From an uncultured Bacilli bacterium (lineage in GTDB: Bacteria; Bacillota_I; Bacilli_A; RF39; UBA660): a DNA stretch of 45,779 bases. The notes under the pieces are model-generated. The model ran no database searches. It was not told the origin of the DNA and worked only from the letters and a program-made list of their open reading frames with translations. Made by a program: the position numbers and the translations under genes. The number at the start of each line of letters is the position of its first letter. Within the stretch, counting starts at the first letter, position 1. Location of the stretch: positions 1 to 45,779 of the forward strand of contig CAJUNE010000008.1 of the NCBI GenBank assembly GCA_910587745.1, written 5' to 3'. Shown in pieces: positions 15,983 to 25,101 of the stretch.

Positions 15983-16595
15983 CTTTTTCTCCATTATACC
16001 TAATAACAATTCTTCTGTTTGGTTCTTCCCCTACACTTTCAGTAGTTACTCCTCTAAAGTTAGTCAAAACATTATGAACTATTCTTCTGTCATAAGAATT
16101 CATACTATCCATTTCAATATCTACTTTAGTTCTAACTACATCACGGGCTAAATTTTTAGCAATTCTTTCTAGCCTTTTATTTTGTCTATCTTTATAATCT
16201 TCTACATCAAGAACTATTCTTGGTCCATTATTACAAATATTTTTAATAAACTGTCTAACAATAATAGTTAAAGCTTCCAAATTTTGTCCATTCTTCCCTA
16301 TTATCATTGGATTATTAGAAGAATATATTTTAATAGTAGTTGTATTTTCTTTTGTACTTACTTCTAAATTACACTCTACACCCATACCTTTAATAATACT
16401 TTTTAAATATTCTTCGGCATCCGCTAGAACATCTAATTTCAAAAATCCTGAACACTCATAAGTAGTTCCTTTAAATAAACCACCTTTAACTTCTTCATAG
16501 CTATAAACAATTTCTGTTTCATTAGCATTTAATTTAGCTAAAACTTGACTTAAAGCTTCCTCTTTAGTTTTAGCAGTACATTTTACTACATTCAT
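15972..16595 (-). CDS. khpB: RNA-binding protein KhpB (Jag / SpoIIIJ-associated)
   Basis: A 207-residue protein with the three Jag domains in order. The N-terminal Jag-N domain spans residues 1-52 (TAKTKEEAL ... YSYEEVKGGLFKG). The KH domain spans about 75-135 (PMIIGKNGQNLEAL, with the GxxG loop). The R3H domain spans about 140-205 (MNSYDRRIVHNVL). KhpB binds RNA and in many Firmicutes pairs with KhpA to control cell division and envelope growth. It follows yidC after 2 bases, the conserved neighbour arrangement. In many relatives mnmE comes next; here the operon ends in a terminator. Confidence 0.95.
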   Translation of the reverse strand: MNVVKCTAKTKEEALSQVLAKLNANETEIVYSYEEVKGGLFKGTTYECSGFLKLDVLADAEEYLKSIIKGMGVECNLEVSTKENTTTIKIYSSNNPMIIGKNGQNLEALTIIVRQFIKNICNNGPRIVLDVEDYKDRQNKRLERIAKNLARDVVRTKVDIEMDSMNSYDRRIVHNVLTNFRGVTTESVGEEPNRRIVIRYNGEKASE

Positions 16596-16597
16596 GA

Positions 16598-17617
16598 CTA
16601 ATTTCCTTTCTTACTAACCTTTTTATCCTTTACCTTATCTTTCTTTTGAGGTTTTATTATAACATCACGTGAATCTTCTTTTTCATCTAGTTTTTTAAAG
16701 ATATAATTTTGAACTACGACAAAGCCATTTGTAGCAATCCAGTATAAAGCTAGTGCAGTAGATAAATATAAAGATGCTACTGAAATCATAATAATCATAA
16801 ATTTAAAAGTAAATTGCATTTGTTTTTCCATTTCTGGATTACCAGTAGAAGTTGCACCCATAGCATTTTTAAATGATAAATAAGTTGTTAAAATAATAAG
16901 AATTATAATAATTATATATAGCCATTCATGTTGTTTAAATAAACCAATAATAGGGGTAGTTCCTAGTTTTAAACCTAAGAATGTATCCTCAAATATTGCT
17001 GGCATTCTATTAATCGCTTGTAAGAAAGCAAAGAATAGGGGTAATTGTAAAAAAGCAAGTAAGCAACTACCAAAAGGGCTAATATTATATTTTTTATAAA
17101 CAAGCATCATTTCTTGACTTTTTTGAAGCATAGCTTCATTATCATTACGATTAGCATATTTCTTTTCAATTCTTTGAAGTTCTGGTTGAGCTTTTTTCAT
17201 ATTACTAGATTGTTTAGCAGTTTTTCTAGAAATAGGCATCAAAATCAATCTAATAGCAAGTCCAATAAGCATAACAGATATACCAAAGTTATTTACTAAA
17301 TAACCAAGCTTTAAAATAAGATAGGCAAGGGGTTTAACAAAAATTCCTTCCCAAATACCATCTGATTTATTACTAGATAATTTAAATTCCGAACATTTTG
17401 GCAAATCATCATATTTAATCTTTGTTTGGTCTTTATATTTAGTATAAAGTTCATCAAGTTCTTTATCTTCAGGTTTACATAATATATCTTTTTGTAAAAT
17501 TTGACCAGTCGCTTCATTTTCAACAGGCTTTTTATTATCCATAATATAATTACTATTACCACAACCAGTAAGAGTAAATACCACTAAAGCTAACACTAAA
17601 ATTTTAAATTTTTTCAT
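16598..17617 (-). CDS. yidC: Membrane protein insertase YidC / SpoIIIJ
   Basis: A 339-residue Oxa1/YidC-family insertase that places membrane proteins into the bilayer with or without SecYEG. A lipoprotein signal peptide is present (LVVFTLTGCG, lipid-modified Cys at residue 19), as in Gram-positive YidC. The conserved core begins at about residue 95 with LGYLVNNFGISVMLIGLAIR, has the hydrophilic groove arginine at about 122-135, and has five predicted membrane segments. The C-terminal tail is Lys-rich and may contact ribosomes. The start codon follows the rnpA stop without a gap. Confidence 0.96.
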   Translation of the reverse strand: MKKFKILVLALVVFTLTGCGNSNYIMDNKKPVENEATGQILQKDILCKPEDKELDELYTKYKDQTKIKYDDLPKCSEFKLSSNKSDGIWEGIFVKPLAYLILKLGYLVNNFGISVMLIGLAIRLILMPISRKTAKQSSNMKKAQPELQRIEKKYANRNDNEAMLQKSQEMMLVYKKYNISPFGSCLLAFLQLPLFFAFLQAINRMPAIFEDTFLGLKLGTTPIIGLFKQHEWLYIIIIILIILTTYLSFKNAMGATSTGNPEMEKQMQFTFKFMIIMISVASLYLSTALALYWIATNGFVVVQNYIFKKLDEKEDSRDVIIKPQKKDKVKDKKVSKKGN

Positions 17618-17947
17618 TTAGTTTTCCTCTTTCTTTAATAATGATATTAAATTTTCTTCCATTTCTTGATAACTAACATCTTTAATAAATCTTTTTGGAA
17701 TTAAAACATAGCTAACTCCATTTAAAAATAAATCTTTATAATTATCAACAATACATCTAAGCTGTCTTTTTATTTTATTACGTTCTACGGCATTCCCACA
17801 CTTTTTAGAAACAGCAAAGCCAAACTTTGAAAACTTATAATCATTATCCTTATAATATATATAATAATACTTATTCTTTAAATAAGCACCTGTATTAATT
17901 ATATCATTAAAATCGGTATTTTTCTTTATAATTTCATATTTTTTCAA
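17618..17947 (-). CDS. rnpA: Ribonuclease P protein component
   Basis: A 109-residue basic protein that assists the RNase P RNA in maturing tRNA 5' ends. The RNR signature is seen as AVERNKIKRQLRCIV (about 53-67), with FAVSKKCGNA before it. I start at TTG 17947 (reading KKYEIIKKNTDF), because the family starts this way and GGAGAG lies 10 bases upstream. The upstream GTG at 17977 lies inside the hairpin after rpmH and is unlikely. It is linked to rpmH and yidC as in most bacteria. Confidence 0.92.
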   Translation of the reverse strand: MKKYEIIKKNTDFNDIINTGAYLKNKYYYIYYKDNDYKFSKFGFAVSKKCGNAVERNKIKRQLRCIVDNYKDLFLNGVSYVLIPKRFIKDVSYQEMEENLISLLKKEEN

Positions 17948-17962
17948 TAGTTTTTCACTCTC

Positions 17963-17989
17963 CAAAAAAAATACCACACTAAAATGTGG
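17963..17989 (-). terminator. Attenuator-type hairpin between rpmH and rnpA
   Basis: On the minus strand CCACA, a 6-base loop, TGTGG and TATTTTTTTT follow the rpmH stop codon. It probably reduces read-through from the strongly expressed rpmH into rnpA-yidC-jag. Confidence 0.65.
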
Positions 17990-17990
17990 C

Positions 17991-18113
17991 TTAATGAGCT
18001 AATACTTTACGACCTTTTTTACGTCTATTTTTTAAGATATTAGTTTCTTTACGTGCAAAAAATCCATGTTTTTTAGCTTTTTTACGATTATTAGGTTGAT
18101 ATGTTCTCTTCAT
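17991..18113 (-). CDS. rpmH: 50S ribosomal protein L34
   Basis: A 40-codon gene encoding MKRTYQPNNRKKAKKHGFFA followed by RKETNILKNRRKKGRKVLAH. L34 proteins share the KRTYQPN start, the HGFxxR turn and the basic tail. The GAGGAGGTG ribosome site is strong and there is a consensus promoter upstream. It is the first gene of the leftward operon from the origin. Confidence 0.97.
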   Translation of the reverse strand: MKRTYQPNNRKKAKKHGFFARKETNILKNRRKKGRKVLAH

Positions 18114-18145
18114 ATTAGCACCTCCTCAAAAAATCAATTGGTTTA

Positions 18146-18174
18146 ATTATAATATTATTATGCTTTTAAGTCAA
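18146..18174 (-). promoter_or_regulatory. rpmH promoter
   Basis: On the minus strand TTGACT (18174-18169) and TATAAT (18151-18146) are spaced by exactly 17 bases, about 30 bases before the rpmH start. Confidence 0.85.
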
Positions 18175-18179
18175 GTTTT

Positions 18180-18819
18180 TTCATAAAAAACAGAATTTAA
18201 AAGCTAAACTAGAAATAATAAATTTTTTTAAGATATTAATTATTGAAAGAAATATTATGATTTAACCAATATTATTTTATAAAATAATTCTAAAGTCATA
18301 AATACATATTCTAAATATTAAAATCTATTATATCATAACAAAATATTTTTATTCAAAACAAAAATATAAAAATGTAAAGCTTAAAAAAAGTTATCAACAC
18401 TAAATTGTGGATAATGTGGATAACTTTTACACTCCACAATGTATAAACAATCTAAAAGTAACTACTCAAAATGTAAACTTTACTATTAACAGTCTATTTT
18501 AATTAAAAAGTGAATAAGTTATAAGTTATCCACAAAACAGTGGTACCAACAAAGTCAGGTGTATCCTAAGAAAGTTAAAAATTATTAAAACTTATAAACA
18601 CTACTAACAATATTGATAAAAATAACCAAAGTTAATAAATAAAAATTAAATATAAAATTTTGTGGATAGTGTTGATAAATATATTATTTTAAGATATTAT
18701 AAGGACTAAGCAATGTGTATAACATGTTAATAAAAAAATTTTACATTTTAGTATTTCTTTTCAAAATGAAATGCGATAAAATGAATATGTAGACGTTACA
18801 GACTGTGGGGTGAGGTTAT
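18180..18819. other. oriC: Chromosomal replication origin region (oriC, left part)
   Basis: A 640-base AT-rich gap between divergent rpmH and dnaA. DnaA boxes matching TTATNCACA lie at 18406-18414 (-), 18415-18423 (-), 18526-18534 (+) and 18714-18722 (-). One-mismatch boxes lie at 18391-18399, 18510-18518, 18592-18600, 18661-18669 and 18670-18678. Two of the consensus boxes abut without a gap. The AT-only stretch at about 18679-18710, next to the pair at 18661-18678, is the likeliest unwinding element. No gene is visible. Confidence 0.88.
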
Positions 18820-20163
18820 TTGCGAAATGAAGAGTTACTAAAGTCATTTCTCGACAAAATATATGGCGAAATTAATCCAGCATCATTTCATGCCTGGTTT
18901 AATGATTTAAAAATAATCTCACTAACAGATGAAACAATAACTTTTGAAGTTCCAATGGAAATACACAAAAAAATGTTAGGGGACAACTATTATTCATTAA
19001 TAGAAAAAACATTATATGATATAACCAATATTAATTATGATATAAAGTTTGTATTGGAAAGTGAATTAGAAATACTTCCCAAAATAGAAGTGGATAACAG
19101 GGAAGTTACAAACAATAACTTTGATACTCACTTAAAACCTGAACTTAATTTTAGTAATTTTGTAGTTGGAGATACAAATAGACTTGCTAAAGTAGCAGCC
19201 ATGGCAGTTGCCGAAGCTCCAGGAAGAATTCATAATCCATTATTTATATATGGAAAAAGTGGACTTGGTAAGACTCATTTAATGCATGCGATAGGAAATT
19301 TTATAACAGAAAATTCCAATCGAAAAGTATTATATTGTACTTGTGATGAATTTAAGACTGAATACACTAATTTAGCCAATCCAGACAATAAAAATACTAT
19401 TGAATATGCTAATGAATTTAAAAATAAATATCGAAATGTAGATGTTTTAATAATAGATGACATCCAATATTTAGTAGGAGCGGAAAAAACCCAACAAGAA
19501 TTCTTTAATACCTTTAATTATCTGCATCAATCAAATAAACAGATAATAATAAGTTCTGACCGTTCACCAGATGATTTAAAAATTCTTGAAGAAAGATTAA
19601 GGTCAAGATTTATGTGGGGATTACCAGTAGATATATATCCTCCAGATTTCGATTTAAGATGTCGAATTATAAGAAAGAAAATAGAAAACACCAGCATAGC
19701 TAATCTTATGAAAGAAGAGAGTGTTGAGTATATCGCCAATGCTTGCCAAAATGATGTAAGATTCTTAGAAGGAGCAGTTAATAGACTTATGGCCTATACT
19801 GCTATGATGGTACCAAAAAGTGTTGATTTAGAGTTTACTTGTGAAGCTTTAAAAGACTTTGTTAATAAGAATATTTATTCTAACAATAATATTACTAAAA
19901 TCCAAAAAGCTGTCGCTGATCATTATAATATAACAGTTGACGACTTAAAGGGGAAAAAAAGAAGTAATAAAGTAGCACATCCAAGACAACTTGCCATGTA
20001 TTTATGCCGAATGGAAACTGATGAAACATTCCCAAGAATAGGGATGGAATTCGGTGGAAGAGACCATTCAACAGTAATATTCGCTTGTGATAAAATGGAA
20101 AAAGAGCTCTTAAATAACAAAGAATTAGAAAGAGATATAAAAGAGATAAAATCAAAATTGTAG
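18820..20163 (+). CDS. dnaA: Chromosomal replication initiator DnaA
   Basis: A 447-residue initiator that binds TTATCCACA boxes and melts the origin. Domain I (1-85) contacts helicase loader partners. A short linker and the AAA+ domain (about 110-330) follow, with Walker A GKSGLGKT (145-152) and Walker B VLIIDDIQ (209-216). Domain IV contains the box-binding helix-turn-helix with the signature FGGRDHSTV (about 413-421). The start is TTG at 18820, with GTGAGG upstream and no nearby ATG. The gap on each side holds DnaA boxes, so its own transcription is probably DnaA-repressed. Confidence 0.98.
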   Translation: MRNEELLKSFLDKIYGEINPASFHAWFNDLKIISLTDETITFEVPMEIHKKMLGDNYYSLIEKTLYDITNINYDIKFVLESELEILPKIEVDNREVTNNNFDTHLKPELNFSNFVVGDTNRLAKVAAMAVAEAPGRIHNPLFIYGKSGLGKTHLMHAIGNFITENSNRKVLYCTCDEFKTEYTNLANPDNKNTIEYANEFKNKYRNVDVLIIDDIQYLVGAEKTQQEFFNTFNYLHQSNKQIIISSDRSPDDLKILEERLRSRFMWGLPVDIYPPDFDLRCRIIRKKIENTSIANLMKEESVEYIANACQNDVRFLEGAVNRLMAYTAMMVPKSVDLEFTCEALKDFVNKNIYSNNNITKIQKAVADHYNITVDDLKGKKRSNKVAHPRQLAMYLCRMETDETFPRIGMEFGGRDHSTVIFACDKMEKELLNNKELERDIKEIKSKL

Positions 20164-20317
20164 ATAATATCTTAAAAGTATGTGAATAAAAGTTAAGTTA
20201 TTAACAAAAAAATCATTAAAAAAGTCCTATAATAAAGACTAAAAACAACTTATAAACATAATTAACAGCATAATAATAACTATTAAATATTAAAGAAAGA
20301 GAAAGAAGGAATGAAAT
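20164..20317. other. dnaA-dnaN gap with a second DnaA-box group
   Basis: A consensus DnaA box (TTATTCACA on the minus strand) lies at 20181-20189 and a one-mismatch box TTATTAACA at 20198-20206. Together with the cluster before dnaA this gives the bipartite origin layout known from Bacillus. The end of the gap holds the dnaN ribosome site AAGGA. Confidence 0.65.
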
Positions 20318-21436
20318 ATGAAATTTTCAATAGAAAAAAATATAATCTTAGAAGGATTAAATAATGTTATAAGAGCAATATCTACTAAAAACGTTATCCC
20401 CGTATTAAATGGTATTAAATTTGAATTAACAAGTGAAGGTTTATACTTAACCGCTAGTGATTCTGAATTAACAATAAAAGTATTAATAGAAAGTAAAGAT
20501 ATCAAACAAGTTACAACAACAGGTGGTATAGTAATTCAAAGTAAATATATATTAGATATAGTAAGAAAAATGCCTAGTGATGTTATTAACTTTGAAGTTA
20601 TTGACGGATTAAAAATCAAAATTTATACAGACAATAACCAATATAACTTAAATTGTTTAGATATTAATGACTATCCAGATGTTAAATTAGAAGAAAATAA
20701 AGACCCAATTATTATTAAAGGTGATATATTTAAAACTATAATCAATCAAACTAGTTTTGCTATATCTAATCAAGAATTAAGACCAATATTAACTGGTGTT
20801 AACTTCAAATTTACGAAAGATGTCTTAGAAACAGTAGCAACTGACTCATATCGTTTAGCTAAAAAGAATATCAAACTAAACGCTGAAGTTGAAAAAGACT
20901 TAGAAATTGTTATACCAGGTAAGAATATAATGGAATTAGAAAGAATTATCACAGATGAAAGTGATATTGAAATACATATATTTAATAATAAAGCATTATT
21001 TAAATATAAAAATATTATTTTCCAAACTAATTTATTAAGTGGTAATTATCCAAATACATCCAATTTAATTCCAAGTGAGTTTGCCTACATAGTTAAAGTA
21101 AATAAAAAAGATTTTAATGATGCTATTGATAGAGCAGCATTACTTACTCAAGGTAAAGATAAAAATATAGTTAAAATGTCATTAGATAATACTAAAATGG
21201 TTATCAATTCATATGCATCTGAAATTGGCAAAGTAGAAGAGCAATTAACCGTAGAAACTAACAATGTTGAACATTTAGAAATTTCATTTTCTTCAAAATA
21301 TATGCTAGAAGCTATTAAAACAATGGGTGAAGAAGAAATATTATTATTATTAAATAGTGATGTTAAGCCATTAATTATAAAATCATTAACAGACGAATCA
21401 TTAATTCAGTTAATTTTACCTATAAAAACCTACTAA
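20318..21436 (+). CDS. dnaN: DNA polymerase III beta subunit (sliding clamp)
   Basis: A 372-residue clamp that rings DNA and tethers polymerase and other proteins. Three clamp domains of about 120 residues each are seen: MKFSIEKNIILEGLNNVIRA begins the first, SNQELRPILTGVNFKF the second and the FNDAIDRAALL region the third. The C-terminal QLILPIKTY is close to the usual clamp end ILPMR. The length is normal. It is in its standard place after dnaA. Confidence 0.97.
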   Translation: MKFSIEKNIILEGLNNVIRAISTKNVIPVLNGIKFELTSEGLYLTASDSELTIKVLIESKDIKQVTTTGGIVIQSKYILDIVRKMPSDVINFEVIDGLKIKIYTDNNQYNLNCLDINDYPDVKLEENKDPIIIKGDIFKTIINQTSFAISNQELRPILTGVNFKFTKDVLETVATDSYRLAKKNIKLNAEVEKDLEIVIPGKNIMELERIITDESDIEIHIFNNKALFKYKNIIFQTNLLSGNYPNTSNLIPSEFAYIVKVNKKDFNDAIDRAALLTQGKDKNIVKMSLDNTKMVINSYASEIGKVEEQLTVETNNVEHLEISFSSKYMLEAIKTMGEEEILLLLNSDVKPLIIKSLTDESLIQLILPIKTY

Positions 21437-21542
21437 ATAACAAAAAAATCTAAAAAATTAAAAATTATAACATAATTCGACAAAAAGTGCGCTTCTTTTA
21501 TGATATAACATAGTTATTTTACATGAAAGGAGGGCATTTTTA

Positions 21543-21995
21543 ATGTCATATATAATAACCAAAAATACCTTAGCAATCATTCCACGTGGTAAAAAAAGTA
21601 AAATAATTGAAGGAAAGCACAGTTTGGTTGCTAATGAAGAAACCGCTAAGATAATTGAACAAAATTGTTATTTAAATGGTTCCACATTAGAAGGTCGAAT
21701 AAAAGGGAGTTCATATTTATTAGGAAGTAGTTATAAGCCTCCAATAATAATAAATGATTCTTTAAATATAATCCTTATTCCAACGCATTCCATTAGAAAT
21801 AAAGATTGTCATTGGATAAACTTAATAACCATGTTACATTATAGTCCAACTAACGATAATAAAGTCTTAATAGAGTTTGTAAATAACCATAAATTAATTA
21901 TAAATGTCAGTTATAATATATTTGATAAACAAGTCTTAAGAGCAACCCGTTTAGAATCGACTATAAAAGGTCGAATTTATCAAAAACACCTTTAA
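21543..21995 (+). CDS. comK: ComK-family competence transcription factor
   Basis: A 150-residue protein. The central part YLLGSSYKPPIIINDSLNII, then LIPTHSIRNKDCHWINL, matches the conserved ComK core (Bacillus: SHKPPIMVDPSNQIFLFPT ... CGWIS). The later YNIFDKQVLRAT matches Bacillus YNSFENQVYRTA. It is shorter than Bacillus ComK (192 residues) because the C-terminal tail is absent. ComK activates the DNA-uptake and recombination genes by binding paired A4N5T4 boxes. A strong AAGGAGGG lies 8 bases before the ATG, and TATGAT (21499-21504) with TCGACA (21477-21482) may be its promoter. It replaces the S4-domain gene normally found between dnaN and recF. Confidence 0.8.
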   Translation: MSYIITKNTLAIIPRGKKSKIIEGKHSLVANEETAKIIEQNCYLNGSTLEGRIKGSSYLLGSSYKPPIIINDSLNIILIPTHSIRNKDCHWINLITMLHYSPTNDNKVLIEFVNNHKLIINVSYNIFDKQVLRATRLESTIKGRIYQKHL

Positions 21996-22009
21996 AAAGG
22001 TGTTTTTTT
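21982..22009 (+). terminator. Terminator after comK
   Basis: AAAAACACCTTT and AAAGGTGTTTTTTT form a strong stem with a 2-base loop ending in a T-run. The stem overlaps the comK stop codon. comK is therefore transcribed apart from recF. Confidence 0.85.
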
Positions 22010-22084
22010 GTGATATAATTAATCTAGGTATAGGAGTACGTAAATACCTATAATTTTAAAAAAACATCAAAGTAGGGGCTAAAA

Positions 22085-23173
22085 ATGCAAATAAGTAGTT
22101 TGAAGTTATTAAATTATCGAAATTATGAAAGTCTTGAAATATCATTTTCACCATATACCAATATTATATATGGAAAAAATGGTATGGGTAAAACCAATTT
22201 AGTAGAGGCAATCTATATGTTAGGAGTAACGAAAACATTCCGTCTAGGCGATACAGATGTCGTTATAAAAAAAGGCAAGAACATTGCCAAAATAGAAGGT
22301 TTAATAAAAGATAATATCTGGAACACTTATAAAATGATTATAAGTGAAACTGGTAAAAGAATAAAAGTAGATAATAACAAAATAACTAAAATGAGTGATT
22401 ATATTACTCGCATAAATGTAATTTTATTTAATCCTGATGATTTAAAGATTATAAAAGACACTCCTATGACCAGAAGAAAGCTTTTAAATATCGAGATTTC
22501 TGGCATTAATAAAGAGTATGTTATAGCCTTAACCAATTACAACAAAATATTAAAGCAAAGAAATTCATATCTAAAAGCTCTTAGTAAAAAAAATATATAT
22601 GAAAAAGACTTTTTAAATGTCTTAACAGAGCAATTAATCGACGAAGGATTAAAAATAATGTTAATAAGACAAGAGTTTATCGAGAGTATCAATTCTCATA
22701 TAAGTGATATATATTTTAAAATTACCAACAAAGGTCCTTTATCAGTACGGTTTAAGAGTGAATATCTAAATAAAACTAAAGAGCAACTTTTAAATATGTA
22801 TCAAAAAAATATTTCCCGGGAAATACAAATGGGTAAAACTTTATTTGGTCCACAACATGATGATATTGAATTTATTATTGATAAAGAAATAGTAAAAGAA
22901 TATTCCAGTGTTGGAGAGCAAAAAAACAGTGTTATAGCTTTTAAACTAGCTGAAATTAAGAATATAGAAAGTAAGTTAAATAAAAAGCCGATTTTAATAT
23001 TAGATGATTTATTTAGTGAGCTAGATTATGAAAAAATCGGAAATATTTTAAATTTAATGGATGAAGATATCCAAACATTTATCACAACAACGGAAATTGA
23101 TAAAGTAGACCAGAAATTAATAGCGAAAGCCAAGATTTTTAAGTGTATAGATGGCAAAATAAAGGAGGAATAA
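22085..23173 (+). CDS. recF: DNA replication and repair protein RecF
   Basis: A 362-residue SMC-like ATPase that loads RecA at gaps together with RecO and RecR. Walker A GKNGMGKT (30-37), the signature SVGEQKN (about 280) and Walker B PILILDDLFSELD (about 303-315) are all visible. The length matches the family. It sits before gyrB, the conserved order. Bases 22811-22824 inside the gene contain a perfect Noc-type palindrome. The ribosome site AGGGG is weaker than its neighbours'. Confidence 0.96.
   Translation: MQISSLKLLNYRNYESLEISFSPYTNIIYGKNGMGKTNLVEAIYMLGVTKTFRLGDTDVVIKKGKNIAKIEGLIKDNIWNTYKMIISETGKRIKVDNNKITKMSDYITRINVILFNPDDLKIIKDTPMTRRKLLNIEISGINKEYVIALTNYNKILKQRNSYLKALSKKNIYEKDFLNVLTEQLIDEGLKIMLIRQEFIESINSHISDIYFKITNKGPLSVRFKSEYLNKTKEQLLNMYQKNISREIQMGKTLFGPQHDDIEFIIDKEIVKEYSSVGEQKNSVIAFKLAEIKNIESKLNKKPILILDDLFSELDYEKIGNILNLMDEDIQTFITTTEIDKVDQKLIAKAKIFKCIDGKIKEE
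22811..22824. promoter_or_regulatory. Noc-type binding site (perfect)
   Basis: ATTTCCCGGGAAAT, identical to the reported nucleoid-occlusion protein Noc site of Bacillus subtilis. It lies within the recF coding sequence. Confidence 0.75.
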
Positions 23174-23176
23174 CAA

Positions 23177-25090
23177 ATGGAAAACAATTACACAGATAAT
23201 GATATTCAAGTCTTAGAAGGCTTAGAAGCAGTACGTAAACGACCAGGAATGTATATCGGTTCAACTAGTGAGAAAGGTTTACATCATCTTGTATGGGAAA
23301 TAGTTGACAATGCAGTTGATGAATCACTCGCTGGATATTGTGACGATATTGAGGTTGTAGTACATAATGACAATTCTGTTTCAGTTCGCGATGATGGTCG
23401 TGGTATGCCAACTGGTATCAATCAAAAAACAGGGTTATCAACAATTGAAACAATATTTACAGTATTACACGCTGGAGGAAAATTCGGCGGCGGCGGATAT
23501 AAAGTATCAGGCGGTTTACACGGAGTTGGAGCTAGTGTTGTAAACGCTTTATCAACTTGGTTAGAAGTTCGTGTTTATCGTGATGGAGACGTTCACTATC
23601 AAAGATTTGAAAATGGTGGACATCCATGTGAACCAATGAAAATAATTGAAAATTGTGCTAAAGATAGAACAGGAACAACTGTAACATTTAAAGCAGATCC
23701 TGAAGTATTTAAAGAAACAACTGAATTTAACTATAATACTTTATCTACACGTTTAAGAGAATTAGCTTTTTTAAATAAAGGTTTAAGAATCACTTTAATA
23801 GATGAACGAGTACCTGATAAAAAAGATGTATTCTGTTATAATGGTGGAATTATTGAATATGTTTCCATGTTAAATAAAAATAAACAAGCATTACATGAAG
23901 ACATCATATATGTTGAAGGAAAAGAAGATAACATTAGTATTGAAGTTGCAATGCAATATAACGATTCATATACAGCAAGTCTTTATTCATTTACTAACAA
24001 TATAAATACATATGAAGGTGGAACTCATGAAGATGGTGTTAAAAATGCTTTAACAAGAATTATTAACAACTATGCTCGTAATAACAAAATATTAAAAGAA
24101 AAAGACGAAGCTTTAAGTGGTGACGATTGTCGTGAAGGTTTAGCAATGATTATTTCATGTAAGCACCCAGACCCTCAATTTGAAGGACAAACCAAAACAA
24201 AATTAGGTAATTCTGAAGTAAGAAAGATTGCAAGTGATGTTTTTGGTGAAGGATTAGAGCGTTTCTTAATGGAAAACCCTACAATAGCCAAGACTATAAT
24301 TGAAAAATGTATGACTGCATCTCGCGCCAGAATTGCGGCTAAACGAGCTAGAGAAGCGACTCGCCGTAAAGGTGACTTAGACGTAACTAATTTCTTTGGC
24401 AAACTAGCAGATTGCAAGAGCAAAGATGCTAGCGTTAGTGAAATATTCCTTGTCGAGGGAGATAGTGCGGGAGGATCAGCCATTAAAGGCCGAGATAGTA
24501 TAACTCAGGCGATACTTCCTTTAAGAGGTAAAATACTTAATGTTGAAAAAGCAAGATTAGATAGAGCTTTATCAAATGAAGAAATAAGAACCATTATAAC
24601 TGCTTTTGGTACAGGAATTGGTGAAGATTTTAACTTAGATAAGCTAAGATATCATAAAATAATTATCATGACCGATGCCGATGTCGATGGTTCACATATT
24701 AGAGTATTATTATTAACGCTTTTTTACCGCTTTTTTAAGCCAATTGTAGAAGCTGGACACATATATGCTGCCCAACCACCTTTATTCGTTATAAAGCATG
24801 GTAAAACGATTAAATACGTATTAAATGAACAAGAAAGAGATGAATATTTAGCAACCCTTTCTCCAACTACCAAATATGACATTGCTCGTATGAAAGGTCT
24901 TGGTGAAATGGATGCTGAAGAATTAAATGAAACAACAATGGATATTAATAAACGTGTATTAAGACAAATTACAGTTGATGATGCTATATTAGCGGATGAA
25001 GTATTTAGTAAATTAATGGGTGAAGAAGTAGAACCAAGAAGAGAATTCATTGAAACCAATGCTACTTATGCTACAAATCTAGATGTTTAG
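23177..25090 (+). CDS. gyrB: DNA gyrase subunit B
   Basis: A 637-residue ATPase subunit of gyrase, which supercoils DNA together with GyrA. The GHKL ATP-binding domain comes first (EIVDNAVDESLAGY at about 40-53, DDGRGMP, GGLHGVGASVVNAL). The transducer and TOPRIM domains follow (LVEGDSAGGSA at about 422-432 and DADVDGSHI at about 496-504), and a C-terminal tail. The ribosome site GGAGGA is just before the ATG, and recF ends 3 bases upstream. It lacks the 170-residue insert of proteobacterial GyrB. Confidence 0.98.
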   Translation: MENNYTDNDIQVLEGLEAVRKRPGMYIGSTSEKGLHHLVWEIVDNAVDESLAGYCDDIEVVVHNDNSVSVRDDGRGMPTGINQKTGLSTIETIFTVLHAGGKFGGGGYKVSGGLHGVGASVVNALSTWLEVRVYRDGDVHYQRFENGGHPCEPMKIIENCAKDRTGTTVTFKADPEVFKETTEFNYNTLSTRLRELAFLNKGLRITLIDERVPDKKDVFCYNGGIIEYVSMLNKNKQALHEDIIYVEGKEDNISIEVAMQYNDSYTASLYSFTNNINTYEGGTHEDGVKNALTRIINNYARNNKILKEKDEALSGDDCREGLAMIISCKHPDPQFEGQTKTKLGNSEVRKIASDVFGEGLERFLMENPTIAKTIIEKCMTASRARIAAKRAREATRRKGDLDVTNFFGKLADCKSKDASVSEIFLVEGDSAGGSAIKGRDSITQAILPLRGKILNVEKARLDRALSNEEIRTIITAFGTGIGEDFNLDKLRYHKIIIMTDADVDGSHIRVLLLTLFYRFFKPIVEAGHIYAAQPPLFVIKHGKTIKYVLNEQERDEYLATLSPTTKYDIARMKGLGEMDAEELNETTMDINKRVLRQITVDDAILADEVFSKLMGEEVEPRREFIETNATYATNLDV

Positions 25091-25101
25091 GAGGTATTAA
25101 A

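Noticed and set aside
17948..17977. Longer RnpA starting at GTG 17977
   Set aside because: That start lies within the rpmH-rnpA terminator hairpin and has no ribosome site; the family starts at KKYEII, which TTG 17947 gives.
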